Below are positions 8,102 through 15,917 of a stretch of 33,645 nt of DNA, piece after piece (within the stretch, counting starts at the first letter, position 1; each line of letters opens with the position of its first letter). The position numbers and the translations under genes were made by a program. Origin of the DNA: Lachnospiraceae bacterium (GTDB taxonomy: Bacteria > Bacillota > Clostridia > Lachnospirales > Lachnospiraceae); assembly GCA_017543445.1 (NCBI GenBank), contig JAFYGB010000035.1, forward strand, positions 1-33,645, read 5' to 3'. A model generated the notes under the pieces. The model was given only the letters and a program-made list of their open reading frames with translations. It did no database searches and was not told the origin of the DNA.

Positions 8102-9187
8102 ATGGAGAGATTTTACTTAGAGGTGCCGGGGATCGAGCGCAAGGAAGAAGCGCTCGAACTGATCCGGGAATACGCAGAAGACGGCTCGAAGATGAACGGG
8201 GCGGGAGGACTGAATAAGCATCCGGAGGACTACGAGGGATGGCTTAAGATGACCGACGAGTATAATTTTCTGACGCCGGATGAAAAGAGGGTTCCCGCGC
8301 GCGAGTTTTTCTTCGTGCGGGAGAGTGATCGCCGAATCGTCGGGATGATCAATATCCGCATAGCATTGAACGAGCGCTTACGGGCGCATGGTGGCCACAT
8401 TGGTTACAGCATTCGACCGTCGGAACGAGGGAAAGGTTACAACAAGGTCAATCTCTACCTGGGGCTGAAGATCTGCAACCAGTACGGGATCGAGACGGTG
8501 TTGATGGATGCCGATCTGGAAAACCCTGCTTCGTGGAAGACGATGGAGTCCCTCGGCGGGATACGCGTCCGCGAGTTTTTCGATGAGGTGGATGCGCACT
8601 GCATGGTCGTGGACTATGAGATCGACACGAAGAAAGCATTGGCCGAGCACGCCTGGCTCGAGGAGATGGTCGTGCCGTTCCGGTTGGAGACGGAGCGCCT
8701 GATCCTGCGGGAGCTGCAGCCTAGTGACTATGATGCTTTGTACGCGGTGCTGGCGGACTCCGATATCATGCAACATTATCCCTATACATTTGATGAGAAG
8801 CGCGTGCACGGGTGGATCGAGCGCAACCGGGCGCGGTACCACCAGTATGGTTTCGGCCTGTTTGCCGTCTGCCTGAAGGAGACCGGCGAGATGATCGGTG
8901 ACTGTGGTATGACGTTCCAGAACATCGACGGCGAGACATTGCCCGAGATCGGATATCATTTTCGCGCGGACATGCAACGTAAGGGCTACGCGAAGGAGGC
9001 GGCGGCCGCCGTGCGCGACTGGGCGTTTAAGAACACGTCCTTCAAGGCGCTGTATTCCTATTGCAAGCACACGAACGTGCCGTCCATGAAGACCGCGGAG
9101 TCCATCGGCATGCATTTCTGGAAGGAATACCCGGACACGGACAATGATATCTCGCATGTGTCCGTCATTTTCCGAGAGAACTACTAA
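8102..9187 (+). CDS. Tandem double GNAT N-acetyltransferase
   Basis: A 361-residue protein of two GNAT domains. The first (about 1-185) has IGYSIRPSERGKGYNK as the acetyl-CoA binding strand and loop, with LENPASWKTMESLGG downstream. The second (about 195-361) starts with LETERLILREL, typical of the RimJ/RimL type, and has EIGYHFRADMQRKGYAKEAA as motif A. Substrates are unknown. Start at 8102 because GGAGGAGG lies about 5 bases upstream, overlapping a possible TTG start at 8090. The join between the domains contains no repeat element, unlike the two fusions further on. Confidence 0.85.
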   Translation: MERFYLEVPGIERKEEALELIREYAEDGSKMNGAGGLNKHPEDYEGWLKMTDEYNFLTPDEKRVPAREFFFVRESDRRIVGMINIRIALNERLRAHGGHIGYSIRPSERGKGYNKVNLYLGLKICNQYGIETVLMDADLENPASWKTMESLGGIRVREFFDEVDAHCMVVDYEIDTKKALAEHAWLEEMVVPFRLETERLILRELQPSDYDALYAVLADSDIMQHYPYTFDEKRVHGWIERNRARYHQYGFGLFAVCLKETGEMIGDCGMTFQNIDGETLPEIGYHFRADMQRKGYAKEAAAAVRDWAFKNTSFKALYSYCKHTNVPSMKTAESIGMHFWKEYPDTDNDISHVSVIFRENY

Positions 9188-9189
9188 AG

Positions 9190-9221
9190 TGTGACAGTGG
9201 GGACGGTTCTCTTTGTCACAT
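9190..9221 (-). repeat. Simple palindromic element 8
   Basis: GTGACA stem version; first base of the consensus end replaced (AGTGTGACA). Two bases after the GNAT stop codon. First of a minus, plus, plus triplet. Confidence 0.9.
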
Positions 9222-9233
9222 TCGTGATGGAAA

Positions 9234-9266
9234 ATGTGACAAAGAGAACCGTCCCCACTGTCACAT
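9234..9266 (+). repeat. Simple palindromic element 9
   Basis: 33-bp unit, 12 bases after element 8. Right half ACTGTCACAT, left half ATGTGACAA. Confidence 0.92.
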
Positions 9267-9278
9267 TCGTGGCGGGAA

Positions 9279-9311
9279 ATGTGACAAAGAGAACCGTCCC
9301 CATTGTCACAT
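9279..9311 (+). repeat. Simple palindromic element 10
   Basis: 33-bp unit, 12 bases after element 9; identical in sequence to elements 5, 6 and 18. Confidence 0.92.
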
Positions 9312-9377
9312 CGAAAAGGTGACGAAAGTCATGTGGGTTCGTTGCTTTTCTCACTACAAAACCGAAAAACGAAAACG

Positions 9378-9383
9378 TATAAT
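9378..9383 (+). promoter_or_regulatory. Possible -10 box of ABC/two-component operon
   Basis: TATAAT at 9378-9383, 58 bases before the ABC ATPase start, in a gap of about 130 bases without coding signs. I find no good -35 box at 16-18 bases, so confidence is low. Confidence 0.35.
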
Positions 9384-9385
9384 GA

Positions 9386-9418
9386 ATGTGTCAATCGACG
9401 AGAGGTCGTTTGGCACAT
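9386..9418. repeat. 33-bp palindrome with the element's ends but another core
   Basis: Left end ATGTGTCAA and right end TTGGCACAT pair over 9 positions with one G-T pair, as in the repeat family, and the length is also 33. The middle is TCGACGAGAGGTCGT, itself a small palindrome, instead of the GAACCGTCCCC core. It follows a TATAAT by two bases, so it would lie at the start of the transcript. It is either a diverged member or an operator for this operon. Confidence 0.55.
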
Positions 9419-9440
9419 TCTTTTTGCGAGGAGTTATGAG

Positions 9441-10193
9441 ATGGCGACGATATTGAAGACGAAGGATCTGACGAAGAAATACGGGACGAAGGTCGTGGTG
9501 GATAACCTGAACCTCGAGATCGAGGAGGGGGAGATCTTCGGGTTGCTGGGACCGAACGGGGCCGGCAAGAGTACGACGATGAATATGATCTGTGACATCG
9601 TGCGGCCGACGCTGGGCGAGGTCGAATTCATGGGGAAGGATTTTCGGAAGAACCGGAAGGAACTGCTCACGTACCTGGGGTATATTCCGCAGGATCTGGC
9701 GATCCACGGGAACCTGAAGGCTTGGGAAAATGTGGAGTTGTTCACATCGCTGTACGGTATCAAGGGCGCGCTTCTGAAGGAACGAATCGACGAGGCACTG
9801 GAATATGTGGGATTGTCCGAGAAGAAGAATGAGTACGCGAGGACATTTTCCGGTGGAATGAAGCGACGGCTCAACATCGCCTGCGCCATTGGCCACCATC
9901 CGAAACTTTTGATCTTCGATGAGCCGACGGTCGGCATCGACCCGCAGTCACGAAACTTCATCCTCGAGCGTATCAAGCAGTCGAACCAAAACGGCGCAAC
10001 GGTCATCTACACCAGCCACTACATGGAGGAAGTCGAGGCGATCTGCACGCGGATCGCGATCATGGACAATGGTAAGATCATCGCGACGGGAACGAGCGAG
10101 GAACTGAAGAAGATGGTGGTCGAGGATACATCGAAGATCACACTGGAAGAAGTCTTCCTGACATTGACCGGTAAGAAACTCAGAGATTATTGA
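9441..10193 (+). CDS. ABC transporter ATP-binding protein
   Basis: A 250-residue ABC ATPase. Walker A is LGPNGAGKSTT (about 37-47), the signature is FSGGMKRRL (about 139-147), Walker B is LLIFDEPTVGID (about 159-170) and the H-loop is TSHYMEE. This is the CcmA/DrrA-like class that works with ABC-2 permeases. Start at 9441 rather than an upstream in-frame codon because GAGGAG lies at 9428-9433 and the upstream extension would run through a repeat element. It is the first gene of an apparent five-gene operon. Substrate is unknown; drugs, lipids or peptides are typical for the class. Confidence 0.92.
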   Translation: MATILKTKDLTKKYGTKVVVDNLNLEIEEGEIFGLLGPNGAGKSTTMNMICDIVRPTLGEVEFMGKDFRKNRKELLTYLGYIPQDLAIHGNLKAWENVELFTSLYGIKGALLKERIDEALEYVGLSEKKNEYARTFSGGMKRRLNIACAIGHHPKLLIFDEPTVGIDPQSRNFILERIKQSNQNGATVIYTSHYMEEVEAICTRIAIMDNGKIIATGTSEELKKMVVEDTSKITLEEVFLTLTGKKLRDY

Positions 10194-10208
10194 TGAGGAA
10201 AATGTGAG

Positions 10209-11387
10209 ATGATACGATATTTGATCAAAAACAATTTCAAGATCATGTTCCGCAGTGCGGCGAATATCCTGATGCTGATCGTGGCGCCATTGGCCGTGAT
10301 CGCCGTGCTCTCCAGCGCATTTTCCGCGTTGATGGAGAGTTACGAGGACGTAGGAAGCATGAAGGTCGGTTACCGCATCGTGGATGAGGGGCTTTCGGAG
10401 CAGATGGAAGATGGCCTGAAGAAGGCGGCGACGCAGCAGGACATTCTGTTGATCGAGTACACAGATCAGGATCCGCAGGAACTCGTGCGATCCGAGAATC
10501 TGAGCGGCTTTGTAACGTTTGCGAAGGGCAGTTACACAGTATATGAAAATGAAGACCTGAAGGGCAATGGTCAGGCCTTGGAATACTTTATACACGCGGT
10601 GTACGAGCAGGTGGCCTTGCAGAATATGGAAATGACGAGGTCGCTTAGCTCATACCAGAGGTTTCCGGAGGAATCTTTATCTGATGATAGCAGTGAGACT
10701 GGTGAAGGCAGCGATCGAATCACAGAGTATCCCGTGAACGTGATCAATGACTACTCGGTGGTGAAGGCGGATCACATGCCGGCGGTCGACTCCACGGATT
10801 ATTATGGAATTATTTACATAGCGTATTTCAGCTGGTGTACCATCGTGTGCGGCGCGGGGCTGTTCTCAGCGGAGAAGAAGAATCGCATCGGCAATAAGCT
10901 GCGCGTTTCGGGAATCTCAGAATTCAAAGCCTATCTGGCAAAGTTCATTCCGCTGGTCCTGGTCGTGATCGCCGGCATGGCGGTAGCGACGGGGGCATCT
11001 ATAGTCCTCTTTGGAGTGCACTGGGGCTCGCCACTGTGGTCGTTCTTACTGGTTGCGATCGGCATCACGGCAGCGATGTCCTTCGGCCTGATGATCTACA
11101 CGATCTTCGACAATATGGTGATCACGGTCATTCTGGTTTTCATGGCGGTCTGGACCTGGGGCTTCCTGGGCGGCAGTTTTGAGACTTATCTGTTCTCGGA
11201 GATGTCGGCCTCCATTCAGCACCTGTCACCGATCTATTATCTGAACCGTTCCCTGATCGAATTATCCACCATGGGTGAGAGCGATTACGTGTGGCGTTCC
11301 TTGGCGATATCTGGCGCGATGACCGTGGTTTGCTCGGCACTCGCGGTATTTGCCGGAATGATCCGAAAGAGAGGTAAGAGAGCCTGA
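10209..11387 (+). CDS. ABC-2 type permease, subunit 1
   Basis: A 392-residue membrane protein with one N-terminal helix (about 20-42), a large external loop of about 170 residues and five C-terminal helices (from about 200), the ABC2_membrane_3 layout. The stop overlaps the start of the next permease by one base (TGATG), so the two subunits are coupled and probably form the channel together with the ATPase encoded upstream. GAGGA lies before the ATG. Confidence 0.85.
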   Translation: MIRYLIKNNFKIMFRSAANILMLIVAPLAVIAVLSSAFSALMESYEDVGSMKVGYRIVDEGLSEQMEDGLKKAATQQDILLIEYTDQDPQELVRSENLSGFVTFAKGSYTVYENEDLKGNGQALEYFIHAVYEQVALQNMEMTRSLSSYQRFPEESLSDDSSETGEGSDRITEYPVNVINDYSVVKADHMPAVDSTDYYGIIYIAYFSWCTIVCGAGLFSAEKKNRIGNKLRVSGISEFKAYLAKFIPLVLVVIAGMAVATGASIVLFGVHWGSPLWSFLLVAIGITAAMSFGLMIYTIFDNMVITVILVFMAVWTWGFLGGSFETYLFSEMSASIQHLSPIYYLNRSLIELSTMGESDYVWRSLAISGAMTVVCSALAVFAGMIRKRGKRA

Positions 11388-12703
11388 TGAGACCTTTAGT
11401 GAAATCAACGATGAAATTATTGCTCCGCATGAAGGGCTTCTGGTTCTTCCTTTTGATCACGCCGATCTTGTCGACGCTCGTCTTGAATACGAAGCAGAGC
11501 AACCTGTCTTATTACGAACGTTCCAACGTGAGCGATATGACCGAACTCGAACGGATCGACATAAAAGTCGCGTACTACGGCGGCAAGGGGAAATATGTGA
11601 TCAAGGTCTACGACGCCGCGCGGAGCGAGCTGTCCGAGTACTTGCTTCAGAACCTTTCGGAGAGCGGGCTGTTCCATGTGTGCCGTGTCGACCTGACCGA
11701 CGCAAAGATCCTCGCGGACAATGCGCTTTCGCCGGAGGATCCGGATCTTTCCGTTAAGTTGCAGGAGCTGGTAAATGCCCGGATCGAGGCAGATGGCTTC
11801 AGCGACCGTATGGGTGCCGCGATGTACATTTACCCCGAGTTTGATGAGAATCTGATCGATCTGAATCGTGAGAGTCTGAAGATCTACGAACTTTCGGAGG
11901 ATTCGCGGTCGGCGGCTTTGAGAATGGAACTTGATACGCAGATGCAGAAGTTGCGCAGTGCGTACCAGATCTCGCATAGCAATAGTGAAGCGCTCAGTTA
12001 CCTGGGGCGCGCGGACGCGGCGACACCGCAGAAGGAAGTCGTGACATTTTCCGCGGAAGGAAAGCGAAACCTGAGTATGACCCAGGTGGACCAGCGGACG
12101 CGCATGGGGTATGCGATGGCGATCCTGACGCTCGGTTACGTGTTCTGCGGACTGTTCGTGGCGCACATCGCGATCCACGAGCAGAATGACAGCGTGTATT
12201 TGCGCGTGCGGCTGGCCGGAGTGAACGTGTTCACCAACTTCCTGACGAAGGTCGTGACGGTGGTTTTCGTCACGCTGATGGTCTCGGCCGTGATGGGCGT
12301 GTGCAACCTGTTTCTGGACGTCGAGAGCATGGGCATTGACCGCGTGCACTTCCTGACGGTACTGACGCTCATGGGCCTGATCTTCAGTACTCTGAGCATG
12401 CTGCTCGGCATGATCGTCGGCGACGTCATGAGCTCGAATATTGCGGCATTTACCGTGTGGAGTGTGTCCTCCGTGCTCAGCGGCCTGTATTTCCCGATGG
12501 ATTATACGACCGACACGCTGAAAGTCCTCTCGGGACTCATGCCGCACAAATGGTTTCTGGACGGCGTCGAAATGATATTATTAGGTGACAAAACCGCCGT
12601 TCCTATGCTATTATGTGTTACAGTAGCATACCTGGTTGTCATAGGCAGCCTCGGCAGTCTCGGACTCAAAGTAAAGAGGGTGGACGAATGGGGGAACGCT
12701 TAA
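11387..12703 (+). CDS. ABC-2 type permease, subunit 2
   Basis: A 438-residue permease with the same plan as its neighbour: an N-terminal helix (about 12-30), an external domain of about 220 residues and six C-terminal helices beginning at MGYAMAILTLGYVFCGLFV. FPMDYTTDTLKVLSGLMPHKWFLDGV is near the last helices; the Pro and Trp there are usual in ABC-2 permeases. It overlaps the sensor kinase gene by 16 bases. Confidence 0.83.
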   Translation: MRPLVKSTMKLLLRMKGFWFFLLITPILSTLVLNTKQSNLSYYERSNVSDMTELERIDIKVAYYGGKGKYVIKVYDAARSELSEYLLQNLSESGLFHVCRVDLTDAKILADNALSPEDPDLSVKLQELVNARIEADGFSDRMGAAMYIYPEFDENLIDLNRESLKIYELSEDSRSAALRMELDTQMQKLRSAYQISHSNSEALSYLGRADAATPQKEVVTFSAEGKRNLSMTQVDQRTRMGYAMAILTLGYVFCGLFVAHIAIHEQNDSVYLRVRLAGVNVFTNFLTKVVTVVFVTLMVSAVMGVCNLFLDVESMGIDRVHFLTVLTLMGLIFSTLSMLLGMIVGDVMSSNIAAFTVWSVSSVLSGLYFPMDYTTDTLKVLSGLMPHKWFLDGVEMILLGDKTAVPMLLCVTVAYLVVIGSLGSLGLKVKRVDEWGNA

Positions 12704-13887
12704 GGGATAGGATCTTTTTGATCGTCCGAATGATCATAATGATCGCTTTTAGCATCTTCGGTTTTTCGAAGATGACGAAGCAGGAAACAGGAGTATCCGT
12801 AACGGTACTCCTGCTTGTTGCGTTTTTTATAGCGACCATGACGTTTTTGATATTATATAGTGCTTCTGCGGAAAATGTGTCGGGTAGTCATCATGTTTCA
12901 GGGGGCAATGGTTTGTCAAGCCGGAGGTTTTGGCTCGGGTGCCTGGCGCTTGCTTTAGGCGCGGGGTTTCTGGCGGCGCTGATCGCCATCGGTGGGCCGG
13001 CTTTTGTTTTGCTGGGTTACTACCTTGCTTTTGAAGCTCTGGCATTTTTCAAAGCACCGCTCGGCTTGTACGGTGTCGCTTTGTTTCTTTCGCTGATCCC
13101 GACGCCGGCCGGTTTCCTGACGCAGTTTTTGCTGATGATCATGATGGCGGCCTGCTATGTGCAACAGGCGTTCGTGGTCGAACCGTACCGTAAGCAGGTG
13201 CGCGAGGAGACGATCCTGGAGCAGGGTCTGAAGTCAGACATGGCGAGCCGTGAGCAGGCGGCGCGGGCGGAACTTAAGAAAAATATGCTCGCCGCGAGCA
13301 ACCAGATCCTGGAGGAGCGGTCGAACCTGGCGCAGGCCCTGCACGACAAATTGGGCCACAACATCAACGGTTCGATCTACCAGCTCGAGGCGATCAAGGT
13401 GCTTATGGATCGCGACCCCGAGAAGTCGCGGCAAATGACGCAGAACGTTATCGACCAGTTGCGGACGGGCATGGACGAGATCCGCGCCATTCTGCGAAAA
13501 GAGCGCCCAGAGAAGAAAGATCTTGCACTCTTGCAGATATACAAACTGTGCGAAGACTGCAATAATAAAGGCGTCGAGACGAACCTCGAGACCGAAGGCG
13601 ACATCAGCCAGATCAACGACAAACTCTGGGAAGTCATCCTGGACAATGCCTTCGAGGCCATTTCAAACTCGATGAAATACGCTAAATGTAAAAACATCCT
13701 GATCACGATCACGGTTTTGAATAAGTTTGTACGTTGCGTGATCCGGGATGATGGCATCGGTTGTCTGAACGTCAAGGATGGCATGGGCATCTCTGGCATG
13801 AAGATGCGCGTCCGCGCCGTGAACGGCACGCTGGATGTGTCGTCGGAGAACGGCTTCATCGTCAGCATGCTGCTGCCATGTGACTGA
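12688..13887 (+). CDS. NarL/DesK-type sensor histidine kinase
   Basis: A 399-residue membrane kinase. About five or six hydrophobic segments fill residues 10-165. A coiled region follows, then the HisKA_3 dimerisation box ALHDKLGHNINGSIYQLEA with the phospho-accepting His (about residue 220), an N-box LWEVILDNAFEAISNSMKYA and a G-box DDGIGCLNVKDGMGISGMKMR. The start at 12688 has GAGGG upstream and lies inside the end of the permease gene, suggesting coupling. The final codons (Cys, Asp and TGA) fall within a composite element. It probably senses the compound exported by, or envelope stress linked to, the ABC transporter; that is inference from gene order. Confidence 0.9.
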   Translation: MGERLRDRIFLIVRMIIMIAFSIFGFSKMTKQETGVSVTVLLLVAFFIATMTFLILYSASAENVSGSHHVSGGNGLSSRRFWLGCLALALGAGFLAALIAIGGPAFVLLGYYLAFEALAFFKAPLGLYGVALFLSLIPTPAGFLTQFLLMIMMAACYVQQAFVVEPYRKQVREETILEQGLKSDMASREQAARAELKKNMLAASNQILEERSNLAQALHDKLGHNINGSIYQLEAIKVLMDRDPEKSRQMTQNVIDQLRTGMDEIRAILRKERPEKKDLALLQIYKLCEDCNNKGVETNLETEGDISQINDKLWEVILDNAFEAISNSMKYAKCKNILITITVLNKFVRCVIRDDGIGCLNVKDGMGISGMKMRVRAVNGTLDVSSENGFIVSMLLPCD

Positions 13888-13933
13888 GTTGCAGATCTTT
13901 GATCTGCAACAGGGACGGTTCTGTTTGACACAT
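13878..13933 (-). repeat. Composite palindromic element 11
   Basis: A 56-bp unit with inner palindrome GTTGCAGATC-TTT-GATCTGCAAC (A-T version, like element 7). Includes the stop codon of the sensor kinase. Left outer arm ATGTGACTGA is partly degenerate. Confidence 0.9.
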
Positions 13934-13945
13934 TTTCGCGTTAGA

Positions 13946-13978
13946 ATGTGACAATGGGGACGGTTCTATTTGTCACAT
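13946..13978 (-). repeat. Simple palindromic element 12
   Basis: 33-bp unit, 12 bases after element 11, with ATGTGACAA/TTGTCACAT ends. The next gene's GGAGGG starts two bases after it. Confidence 0.92.
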
Positions 13979-13992
13979 TCGGAGGGAGATTT

Positions 13993-14619
13993 ATGGATAA
14001 GATTAAGGTTATAATCGCGGATGACAGTGATTTCGTACGTGATGGAATGAAGATCATTTTGGACGTGGACCCGGATTTCGAGGTGCTGGGGTGCGCCGCG
14101 AACGGGCGTGAGGCAATCGAACTTGCCGAAAAGGAGAAGCCCGACGTATTTTTGATGGACATTCAGATGCCTGTGATGGACGGGATCGAAGCTACGAAGA
14201 TCATTGCTGAACGCGGTCTGGGAAAGGTTTTGATATTGACCACGTTTGACGACGATGACCTGGTGAAGCGCGCCCTGAAGAACGGCGCGAAGGGGTATTT
14301 GATCAAGAATCACACGCCGGAGCATCTGAAGCAGATGATTAAATCTGTCTATAATGGGGCCGGCGTCATGGATGAAAATATACTGGAAACATTGGCCAAT
14401 CAATCTGCCTCGACGAGTTTTGAATTGGGAAATTATACGGAACGGGAGCTTGATATTATAAAGGCCGTGGCGGAAGGATTGTCCAATAAGGAGATCGCGG
14501 CGAAGTTGTTTATTTCTGAAGGGACAGTGAAGAACTACATCACGACCATCCTGGCAAAAGAAGGACTGTCGCACCGGACGGCATTGGCCGTATATTACCT
14601 CACGGGACGGAAGTCGTAA
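13993..14619 (+). CDS. NarL/FixJ-family response regulator
   Basis: A 208-residue regulator. The receiver domain (1-120) has the acidic pair IIADDSDFVR, phospho-acceptor Asp in FLMDIQMPVMDG (about residue 54), Thr in LILTTFDDDD and Lys in GYLIKNH. The C-terminal LuxR-type helix-turn-helix is TERELDIIKAVAEGLSNKEI...SEGTVKNYITTIL. Start at 13993 follows GGAGGG. It is the cognate partner of the upstream kinase and probably controls the ABC genes. Its TAA stop overlaps the next element by one base. Confidence 0.93.
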   Translation: MDKIKVIIADDSDFVRDGMKIILDVDPDFEVLGCAANGREAIELAEKEKPDVFLMDIQMPVMDGIEATKIIAERGLGKVLILTTFDDDDLVKRALKNGAKGYLIKNHTPEHLKQMIKSVYNGAGVMDENILETLANQSASTSFELGNYTERELDIIKAVAEGLSNKEIAAKLFISEGTVKNYITTILAKEGLSHRTALAVYYLTGRKS

Positions 14620-14675
14620 TGTGACAAACGGAACCGTCCCTGTTGCAGGTCCCTGACCTGCAACGAAAGGCACAT
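14619..14675 (+). repeat. Composite palindromic element 13
   Basis: A 57-bp unit; left arm ATGTGACAA, core GGAACCGTCCC, inner palindrome GTTGCAGGTC-CCT-GACCTGCAAC, right arm GGCACAT (one mismatch). Joined to the regulator stop codon as TAATG. Confidence 0.9.
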
Positions 14676-14688
14676 TGACATATTGTGG

Positions 14689-14724
14689 AATGCGGATCGC
14701 AGGGTTGCGGTCCGCATTTTTTTT
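14689..14724 (+). terminator. Intrinsic terminator of ABC/two-component operon
   Basis: A 13-bp stem, AATGCGGATCGCA (14689-14701) with TGCGGTCCGCATT (14706-14718), one G-T pair and loop GGGT, followed by a run of eight T (14717-14724). Confidence 0.93.
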
Positions 14725-14746
14725 GCTTTTAAAATAGCATGCGATA

Positions 14747-14755
14747 TGGTATAAT
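14747..14755 (+). promoter_or_regulatory. Extended -10 promoter
   Basis: TGGTATAAT at 14747-14755. TTTAAA at 14728-14733 is a weak -35 at 16 bases. It lies just after the terminator and before the relic gene, so it probably also drives the genes from 15341 onward. Confidence 0.55.
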
Positions 14756-14814
14756 TTAATATGGGAGTATGGAACCAAAGGAGAGGTGGAACGCTCCCTG
14801 TGAGAGGAATGAAA

Positions 14815-15268
14815 ATGAAGGAAATTTTGAGCCGATTGTTTCGGCAAGTCGGGCTCGGCGAGGTCGAGGGCGAGGTGCTTTCGGTCAGCGGCGGATGCTG
14901 CCGCCCATGTCGGCCATCAGCAACGACGACATGGATCCGAAGAACATCATGTGGGATGCGGGGCGCGCGCGCATGATCGACCTGGGCATTGGGTGGCGGT
15001 GAAGAGCGAAGCGCAGGGGCAGGGGCTGTCGAAGCCGCTGATCACGTACGTATTGAAGCGTTTGCTGGCATTGGGATACACGCATGTGAAACTGCATACG
15101 CAGACGTTGAGCTGGCTGGCCTGCAAGTTCTACTATGACCTCGGTTTCCGCCCGACGGCACAGAGCCTCACGGAGAATCGCTTCGGCTGGAAGATGGTGG
15201 AGTTGCTGACGGGCGTAAAATGTGTCTTCGTTGCAGGTGATACCTGCAACAGGGACGGTTCTGATTGA
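14815..15268 (+). pseudogene. Relic of an APH-family phosphotransferase joined to a GNAT relic
   Basis: Three coding pieces in three different frames. The first, about 14815-14893, begins MKMKEILSRLFRQVG and ends LSVSGG, like the N-terminus of small APH/choline-kinase proteins. The second, about 14893-14993, contains NDDMDPKNIMWDAG and MIDL, the Brenner box and metal-binding Asp region of that family, so about 130 or more middle residues are missing. The third, about 14993-15268, is a GNAT C-terminal half: VAVKSEAQGQGLSKPL (acetyl-CoA loop) and CKFYYDLGFRPT. Its reading frame runs on into a composite element, which supplies the stop. AGGA before 14815 remains. Two deletions with frame changes best explain the pattern. 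Confidence 0.8.
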
Positions 15269-15273
15269 CACAT
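15220..15273 (-). repeat. Composite palindromic element 14
   Basis: A 54-bp unit with inner palindrome GTTGCAGGT-GAT-ACCTGCAAC and outer right arm ATTGACACAT. Identical in sequence to element 17. It encodes the last residues (ending CNRDGSD and stop) of the GNAT relic frame. Confidence 0.92.
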
Positions 15274-15285
15274 CGAGATGGAAAA

Positions 15286-15318
15286 ATGTGACAAATGGAA
15301 CCGTCCCCACTGTCACAT
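15286..15318 (+). repeat. Simple palindromic element 15
   Basis: 33-bp unit, 12 bases after element 14, GTGACA stem version. Confidence 0.92.
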
Positions 15319-15340
15319 TACAAGAGGGGAGAAGCATATT

Positions 15341-15847
15341 ATGAAAGAAAATAAAGAGAATTCAGACTACCAGATCGTGAAGGCGACGGAAGCGGATCGC
15401 GAGGAGCTCCTGGCGCTATATCATGCGCAGCTCGGGCGGGAATTCTGCCCGTGGGTGGAGGACTATCCGGGCAATGATAACATCGACTGGGATCTGGAGC
15501 ACGATGCATTGTACGTAATGAAGAAAGACGGACGCATTGCTGCGACGATCTCGCTGGAGTTTGATGAGGAGGTTGATTCATTGGCATGTTGGGATCCGAA
15601 GCTGGAGCCTGCCGGCGCGCTCTCGCGCCTGGGGGTATTGCCCGAGTACCAACGTGCAGGCTATGGTAAGATCATGCTGCAGTTCGGCATGGATGAACTG
15701 AAGCGGCGCGGCTACCGCGGCCTTCATTTCCTGGTGATCCTGGGGAATAAGCCGGCGGTGCGTTGCTATGATGCGTTTGGTTTTAATATCGTTGGCGAAT
15801 GCGATTTGTGGGACAGACATTTCCTTTGCTACGAAAAAGAACTGTAA
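15341..15847 (+). CDS. GNAT family N-acetyltransferase
   Basis: A 168-residue single GNAT domain. LSRLGVLPEYQRAGYGKIML (about 88-107) is the acetyl-CoA binding motif A, and GNKPAVRCYDAFGFNIVGEC is the usual C-terminal motif B. Substrate unknown. Start at 15341 after GAGGGGAG. It is a complete domain, in contrast to the relic just upstream. A composite element begins one base after its TAA. Confidence 0.88.
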   Translation: MKENKENSDYQIVKATEADREELLALYHAQLGREFCPWVEDYPGNDNIDWDLEHDALYVMKKDGRIAATISLEFDEEVDSLACWDPKLEPAGALSRLGVLPEYQRAGYGKIMLQFGMDELKRRGYRGLHFLVILGNKPAVRCYDAFGFNIVGECDLWDRHFLCYEKEL

Positions 15848-15848
15848 A

Positions 15849-15904
15849 ATGTGTCAAATGGAACCGTCCCTGTTGCAGGTCACAGACCTGCAACGTAGAC
15901 ACAT
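15849..15904 (+). repeat. Composite palindromic element 16
   Basis: A 56-bp unit: ATGTGTCAAA, GGAACCGTCCC, inner palindrome GTTGCAGGTC-ACA-GACCTGCAAC, right arm AGACACAT. GGAGGGG of the next gene follows two bases later. Confidence 0.92.
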
Positions 15905-15917
15905 TCGGAGGGGCACT

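Noticed and set aside
8640-8700. Repeat-derived linker between the two GNAT domains of the 8102 gene
   Set aside because: The join shows neither the element's ends nor its core; this tandem is an ordinary domain fusion.
9190-9311. CRISPR-like array of repeats with spacers
   Set aside because: Repeats are near 33 bp, but spacers are only 12 bases and similar to each other, orientation changes within the array, and no cas genes are present.
9303-9440. N-terminal extension of the ABC ATPase
   Set aside because: The frame is open upstream but runs out of a repeat element, has no ribosome binding site, and the usual family start with GAGGAG is at 9441.
12870-12910. Possible decayed element inside the sensor kinase gene (AATGTGTCGG)
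   Set aside because: Only the left end matches; no GAACCGTCCC core or right arm is present.
14951-15268. Short intact GNAT gene
   Set aside because: It contains only the C-terminal half of a GNAT domain, begins in the wrong frame of the phosphotransferase relic and ends in a repeat, so it is treated as part of the pseudogene.
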